64,000 bases of DNA from an uncultured Muribaculaceae bacterium. GTDB lineage: Bacteria > Bacteroidota > Bacteroidia > Bacteroidales > Muribaculaceae. Shown here piece by piece: positions 59,905-64,000 of this stretch; position 1 is the stretch's first letter; each line of letters opens with the position of its first letter. A program made the position numbers and the translations under genes. The stretch covers positions 1 to 64,000 of the forward strand of contig CAJTSR010000012.1 in the NCBI GenBank assembly GCA_910579035.1. Reading direction: 5' to 3'. The notes beneath the pieces were generated by a model. It did not search any database. It was given only the letters and a program-made list of their open reading frames with translations, and was not told where the DNA came from.

Positions 59905-60750
59905 TTACCAAGGCTTGTCGGTCTGAGGACGGCCTGCCGGCTGTTCCTGAGGCTGCACTTTTTTACGAGTGGCATTTTCCTTGTTCTGCATAGTCTGGAG
60001 TATCTGCTGGGCCGAGCCTGTCATCGGTTTCTGCTGCTGTTGCTGCTGTTGTTCCTCTTGATTCTGCTGGTCCTGCTGCTGTTGCTGTTGTTGCTGTTGC
60101 TGCTCCTGATCTTTTTTGTCCTGCTCGTTCTGGTCTTGGTTCTGATCCTGATTCTGCTCTTGTTCCTGCTTCTTGAGCTGGGCCAGACGCAGATTCTCAC
60201 GCGCGTCCATATCTTCGGGCTTGATACGCAGGGCGTCCTTGTAGAAGGCTATGCTCTGGTCGTATTTCTCGTCATTGAAAGCAATATTGCCAAGATTGTA
60301 ATATGCGTGCTGCGCTATTTCGCTGTCAAATTTCTTAGCATCGTCAACCAGTTCGGCAAAAATTTTTGCGGCTTCCACACGCGGGTCGTTTTCCGTGCCC
60401 TTGTTGTCGTCGCTTTGCAACTGCAAAAGGGCGACAGCCTTGTTATATCTGCCACGAATGGAACTACCGTTGATATCTATCGCTTTCTGATACTGCTCGA
60501 GCGCCTCGTGGAACTTGTCGTCCTTGAATAAGGCATTTCCCCGACGCAGGGCATTGCGTTCGGCCTTGTACGAAACCGAAGGAGTATAGTATTTCGACTG
60601 CTTCTGCTCTGCCGGCTTCTGCGGAGCCGCTTCTGCCGAAACGTCCGGCTGCATAGAAGTAGCTGCCTCGTCGTCGGGCATTTCAAGCTGTGCTGCCACA
60701 GGCAGCGCAAGCATGGCAAAGCCTATGAATATTGCGTGTAGCTTGTTCAT
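59905..60750 (-). CDS. batC: BatC: TPR protein with a polyglutamine tract
   Basis: A 281-aa exported TPR protein. After a signal peptide (to about residue 20), TPR motifs occupy about 65-170 (GNALFKDDKFHEALEQYQKA and YYNLGNIAFNDEKYDQSIAF). A low-complexity Gln/Asp/Glu stretch (about 185-250) contains runs of up to ten glutamines, encoded by a long CAG/CAA repeat. TPR parts usually hold partner proteins, here presumably BatB/BatD. The ATG overlaps the batB stop by four bases. The tract length may vary between strains. Confidence 0.88.
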   Translation of the reverse strand: MNKLHAIFIGFAMLALPVAAQLEMPDDEAATSMQPDVSAEAAPQKPAEQKQSKYYTPSVSYKAERNALRRGNALFKDDKFHEALEQYQKAIDINGSSIRGRYNKAVALLQLQSDDNKGTENDPRVEAAKIFAELVDDAKKFDSEIAQHAYYNLGNIAFNDEKYDQSIAFYKDALRIKPEDMDARENLRLAQLKKQEQEQNQDQNQDQNEQDKKDQEQQQQQQQQQQDQQNQEEQQQQQQQKPMTGSAQQILQTMQNKENATRKKVQPQEQPAGRPQTDKPW

Positions 60751-61769
60751 TTTTCGTCCTTTGTGAAGAAAGTTATACCTCGCAGCCAGCTTATCTTACG
60801 ATCGACCACAAATATATCAATCAGCAAGAACAGAAGCGCTATGGCAGCAAAAGTCGGGAACTGCTCAGCACCGGCCTTGTAGCTGATAGTGCGAAATTCC
60901 GACTTCTGCAGCTTGTCGAGCTGGGAGGTTAGGTCGGAAAGCGCCGCCGGAGAAGCGCCGTTGACGTATATGCCGTCGCCTGCGGCAGCTATGTCGCGGG
61001 CAAGATTCTCATTGAGCTTGGTAACGACCGGCTGCCCCTGAGAGTCGGTGAATCCTGGAAGAATGGCACCACCCTCTGTTCCGAGTCCGATCACGTCTAT
61101 CTGAATGCCGTTTTCGGCCGCGAGCTTGGCTGCCTCGATTGCCTCGCCCTCGTGGTCCTCGGAGTCGGTGATCAGAATAATGGCCTTATGCATATCTTCA
61201 GCCGGAGAAAAACCGTTCATCGACATTTTGATAGCCTCGGCTATCGATGTGCCCTGATAGGTTATAAGCCCGGGATTAAGCTCGTTGAGATACATTTTTG
61301 CCGTATAGAAATCAGACGTCAGCGGAAGCTGCATCTTCGACTGTCCGGCAAAAATCACAAGACCTACCTTGTCATTGTCGAGCCTGTCTACAAGCTTTTC
61401 AAGCAGAAGCCGCGCGCGGTCGAGCCTCGGCACTCCGTCTGGACGGTCGGTCGACGAGGCAAGCATCGAATTCGACACGTCGAAAGCTATCATTACCTCT
61501 ATGCCGGCCGATGTTTCCTGCTCTTCCTTGGCACCGGCGCGCGGACGTGCCAGCACTATCACCAAAGCGGCAAGCGCTATCATCTGCAAAGTAAGTTTCA
61601 CTGCCGGTGTATAGCGCGAAGTATCAGGCATCTGCCGCGCCACGACGTCGGGACGCCCGAAACGGCGCAACTTGGCCCGGCGAGAAATCCTCGCCGCCAT
61701 AAAGAGGAGAACAAACAGCGGTATCGCCGCCAATAAATACAGGTATGTTGGGTGTGCGAAGTCGAACAT
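60747..61769 (-). CDS. batB: BatB: von Willebrand factor A membrane protein
   Basis: A 340-aa protein. Two N-terminal hydrophobic segments (about 9-27 and 55-77) flank a basic patch. A vWA domain follows with MIDAS motif FDVSNSMLAS (about 97-106), the TYQGTSIAEAIKMS segment and TDSEDHEGEAIEAA. A C-terminal membrane helix (about 308-325) ends the chain. BatA and BatB are paralogues that bind divalent metal and are expected to pair. Gap to batA is nine bases. Confidence 0.93.
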   Translation of the reverse strand: MFDFAHPTYLYLLAAIPLFVLLFMAARISRRAKLRRFGRPDVVARQMPDTSRYTPAVKLTLQMIALAALVIVLARPRAGAKEEQETSAGIEVMIAFDVSNSMLASSTDRPDGVPRLDRARLLLEKLVDRLDNDKVGLVIFAGQSKMQLPLTSDFYTAKMYLNELNPGLITYQGTSIAEAIKMSMNGFSPAEDMHKAIILITDSEDHEGEAIEAAKLAAENGIQIDVIGLGTEGGAILPGFTDSQGQPVVTKLNENLARDIAAAGDGIYVNGASPAALSDLTSQLDKLQKSEFRTISYKAGAEQFPTFAAIALLFLLIDIFVVDRKISWLRGITFFTKDEK

Positions 61770-61778
61770 AGGTTGAAC

Positions 61779-62765
61779 TTATGGAATTGAACGGAGTACG
61801 GTGTACCGCAGGAGCAGCTCCAAGGCAAGGAATGCGAATGCGAGCCACGCCCACAGCATATAGTTGTCCTCGGTGTGCGAGAAGTGACGCACGTCCATCT
61901 GAGTCTTTTCGAGAGCGTCTATTTCAGAGAAAATCTCTTCAAGAACGCGGTTGCCCGTGGCGCGGAAATACTTGCCGCCGGTGCTTTCGGCCACCGTCTT
62001 AAGAGTGGCTTCGTCGATAACCACCGGCTGCGGCTGGAACTCTATCCGGCCTGTAAGCGTGCGTACCGGGTACGGGGCGTTGCCATTGGTGCCGATGCCT
62101 ATGGTGTATATTTTCACACCAAGCTCCTTGGCCACTTCGGAAGCCGTCACAGGGGCTATCACGCCGGTATTGTTGCTGCCGTCGGTGAGCAGGATTATGC
62201 TCTTGCTCTTGGCCTTGCCTTCCTTGAGTCGGTTAAGCGAGGTAGCAATGCCGTCGCCTATGGCCGTGCCGTCTTCAAGCACGTTCATACCAAGGTTACC
62301 GAGGTACTGGAGAAGCTGCGCGCGGTCCACCGTCATAGGCACGCCGGTGAGGCTCTCGCCCGCAAATATGACAATGCCTATGTTGTCGGCCTCGCGCCCT
62401 GAAATAAACCGTGCGGCAACCTCTTTGGCGGCGCCGAAACGATCCGGCTCGAAGTCGCGGGCAAGCATCGACGACGACACGTCAAGCGCCAGCACTATGT
62501 CGGTACCCTCGGTAGAGGTTGTGCGCCAACTGTCGCGTACCTGCGGGCGCGCAAGCATTATGATGATGCAGGCTATCGTGGCAAGCCGCAGCACTATCAG
62601 GAAGTGCCGCAGATACTGTTTCCATGTTCGCGGCATTCGGGCAAAGGCCGAAGCAGACGATAGCGACATCGTGGCATGGCTGTTGCGCTGCTTCCACACG
62701 TACCATGCGGCAAGCGGAATCAGCAGGAGCAATAACCAGAGTATATGAGGATGTGCGAATTGCAT
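61779..62765 (-). CDS. batA: BatA: von Willebrand factor A membrane protein
   Basis: A 328-aa paralogue of BatB. The start FAHPHILWLLLLLIPLAAWY (3-22) is the BatA N-terminal domain. The vWA MIDAS is LALDVSSSMLARDFEPDRFG (about 88-107), with later DGTAIGDGIATSLNRL and LLTDGSNNTG. A C-terminal helix (about 306-322) anchors it. The Asp-x-Ser-x-Ser metal site is intact. It sits between the BatD-like gene and batB with gaps of 14 and 9 bases. Confidence 0.93.
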   Translation of the reverse strand: MQFAHPHILWLLLLLIPLAAWYVWKQRNSHATMSLSSASAFARMPRTWKQYLRHFLIVLRLATIACIIIMLARPQVRDSWRTTSTEGTDIVLALDVSSSMLARDFEPDRFGAAKEVAARFISGREADNIGIVIFAGESLTGVPMTVDRAQLLQYLGNLGMNVLEDGTAIGDGIATSLNRLKEGKAKSKSIILLTDGSNNTGVIAPVTASEVAKELGVKIYTIGIGTNGNAPYPVRTLTGRIEFQPQPVVIDEATLKTVAESTGGKYFRATGNRVLEEIFSEIDALEKTQMDVRHFSHTEDNYMLWAWLAFAFLALELLLRYTVLRSIP

Positions 62766-62779
62766 CGTAAATCGTAGAA

Positions 62780-63799
62780 TTATTGTTTCTTTACTTTAGC
62801 AGGAGCTGCAGCCGTGCCCTCCCCCGCCTCTTCAGGCTCAGGCTCGGGTTTGGGCTTGGTCTGCTCCACAAAGCTCTCTGCCTTGGCGAAAGCTTTGGCA
62901 TTATCATCAGGCATAGGCCGCACCTTGGCAAACTTCACGAAGTCTGCAATTGAGAGCACGGCACGCATCTCGTCGGCGGTCATCCTTGTTTCGGGATTGC
63001 TGCGTAGTGCGCGGACTATCTGGGTCGATGTCATTTCCATCGCGTTTATGCCGAAGCGACCTTGCAGGTATTGGCGCAGAATGTCGGTAAGCTCGGTATA
63101 GTACTGCTTCTCGTGGCCGTTCTCGGCGAGCTTTCGCGAGCGCAGGCTGTTGAGCCTCGATTTTGCCAAATCGTATGGAGGCACGGGAGCGGCCTTCTGC
63201 TCTTCTATTATCTGCTTGCGTTGGCGCAACATCATAAATGCCCATACTCCGACTACGGCAAGGACCACCGCAAGGAGTGTCCAGAAAAGCCAGTCCGGCA
63301 CATAGTCGTACCACCTGCTCCGGGGCGAGGCGACCGATGCCATAGGGTGAATGGTCTGCAACGAATCGACATCGACCGGCAGGACCTTCAGAGCAACCAC
63401 CGTGGAGAAAGCAGTGTCGGCGCCGGGAGATGCCACCACGGCAAAAGGCGGTATAGTAACCGTGCCGGGATCGAACGCCTGTATGGTGAAGTCGAAATTT
63501 ATGCGGGTACGGCCGTTGCTGCTCGAACTCACGCTGTCGGAAGCCACCACGTCAACACCGTGGAACTCCATATATTCCTTGCCGGGAGTAAGCACGGGGA
63601 AATCGACAAGCTGGGCCGTTGAAGTAACGGCATCGGGCATGTCCACAGTCACAAGCAAATGGGCGCGGTCGCCCATGGTAAGCTGCGCGCTGTCGATTTC
63701 GGCTTTGACTGTCACTGCCGACGACGGGCGAGCCTCTGCTGCAGAGAATCCTGCCGCCAGCATCAAAAAGGCCGCTGCTATTTTATTCATGCCGGTCAT
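62780..63799 (-). CDS. BatD-like / DUF4381-type protein of the Bat operon
   Basis: A 339-aa protein. A signal peptide (cut near 23, AEARP) precedes a beta-sandwich periplasmic part (about 25-165). One membrane helix (about 172-193, LFWTLLAVVLAVVGVWAFMM) and a cytoplasmic helical part with DUF4381-like YTELTDILRQYLQGRFGINA (about 240-259) follow. The C-terminus is Pro/Glu-rich. It is co-transcribed with batA, and its start overlaps the DUF58 stop (ATGA), so the operon is continuous. An alternative start at 63790 is possible. Confidence 0.85.
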   Translation of the reverse strand: MTGMNKIAAAFLMLAAGFSAAEARPSSAVTVKAEIDSAQLTMGDRAHLLVTVDMPDAVTSTAQLVDFPVLTPGKEYMEFHGVDVVASDSVSSSSNGRTRINFDFTIQAFDPGTVTIPPFAVVASPGADTAFSTVVALKVLPVDVDSLQTIHPMASVASPRSRWYDYVPDWLFWTLLAVVLAVVGVWAFMMLRQRKQIIEEQKAAPVPPYDLAKSRLNSLRSRKLAENGHEKQYYTELTDILRQYLQGRFGINAMEMTSTQIVRALRSNPETRMTADEMRAVLSIADFVKFAKVRPMPDDNAKAFAKAESFVEQTKPKPEPEPEEAGEGTAAAPAKVKKQ

Positions 63800-64000
63800 A
63801 CTGTTGAACGGTTTTTAAAAAGGCCCATCAAGGCTCGTACATAATCTTCGTCTGTGGCAACGCTGGTATAGTCAACGCGCGAGCTGCGAAGAGTGGTAAC
63901 CATCTTCTGCTGCCTGTCGTACCACCATTTGTTGTATGCCTTGCGGGTGGCCGACGAACCGGTGTCTATCCAGCGGGTAGCTCCTGTTTCAAGGTCAAGC
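63796..64000 (-). CDS. DUF58 protein, 3' part only (cut by the window end)
   Basis: The last 67 codons of a minus-strand gene that continues beyond the window. The fragment includes TGSSATRKAYNKWWYDRQQ, the end of the vWA-like DUF58 domain, and closes with ALMGLFKNRSTV. DUF58 proteins precede batA in many Bacteroidota and are usually preceded by a MoxR-type ATPase, which should lie to the right. The stop overlaps the start of the next gene by four bases. Confidence 0.8.
   Translation of the reverse strand, partial: LDLETGATRWIDTGSSATRKAYNKWWYDRQQKMVTTLRSSRVDYTSVATDEDYVRALMGLFKNRSTV

Noticed and set aside
1..64000. tRNA, rRNA, CRISPR array, intact IS element
   Set aside because: No cloverleaf-type sequence, ribosomal RNA stretch, regularly spaced repeat array or transposase was recognised on either strand.

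Overview
The window looks like chromosome from a Bacteroidales bacterium, most plausibly of the Muribaculaceae (S24-7) type. The evidence: recurrent TAnnTTTG promoter -7 boxes, a Bat aerotolerance operon, a TamL/TamB pair, DUF5606, a Bacteroidales-type histone H1-like peptide, a split chromate transporter, a single large pyruvate:ferredoxin oxidoreductase and a succinate CoA-transferase. Family level is an inference. No tRNA, rRNA, CRISPR array or intact insertion sequence was seen.

Region 1 (1-10.6 kb) is visibly AT-richer than the rest and looks like an accessory or defence island. It carries three proteins with the DUF262 (GmrS/ParB-like) nucleotide-binding core. The first is a DUF262-HNH protein at 545. 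The second is a DUF262-DUF1524 protein at 5965, interrupted by one in-frame TGA. The third is a 766-aa DUF262 protein at 7809 with no visible nuclease motif. A WYL-domain regulator lies directly upstream of the last two, and a two-helix PH-domain membrane protein overlaps the end of the last one. Between the DUF262 genes sit a three-gene membrane-protein micro-operon (with a 35-aa peptide), a small orphan ORF, a phosphoesterase and a small membrane protein. The WYL/DUF262/DUF262/PH cluster is the best candidate for an undescribed system.

Region 2 (10.6-30 kb) is ordinary core genome: DUF5606, a radical SAM protein facing an HxlR regulator, an outer-membrane barrel receptor, a lipoprotein-anchored HTH protein, a Yip1-like protein-smpB-mutS2 run, a split chromate transporter with folC, and tamB-tamL on the opposite strand.

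Region 3 (30-40 kb) has thioredoxin plus a DEAD-box helicase, malate dehydrogenase, a queF-queC-histone H1-like cluster, a secreted GH10-like lipid-independent hydrolase with a glycosyltransferase and DUF805 protein, and a complete metal-chelate/cobalamin-type ABC importer.

Region 4 (40-57 kb) holds fermentative metabolism genes (pyruvate:ferredoxin oxidoreductase, succinate CoA-transferase, serine dehydratase), DUF389, miaB, an SLC45-like sugar transporter with an unusual internal insertion, endonuclease IV, DNA primase and a two-domain universal stress protein. A compact inverted-repeat element (50238-50401) lies between the serine dehydratase and the transporter.

Region 5 (57-64 kb) is a Bat operon on the minus strand: DUF58 (cut by the window end), a BatD-like/DUF4381 protein, BatA, BatB, BatC, BatD, BatE, ended by a clear terminator. 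Most transcription units end in recognisable stem-loops, which are listed separately.
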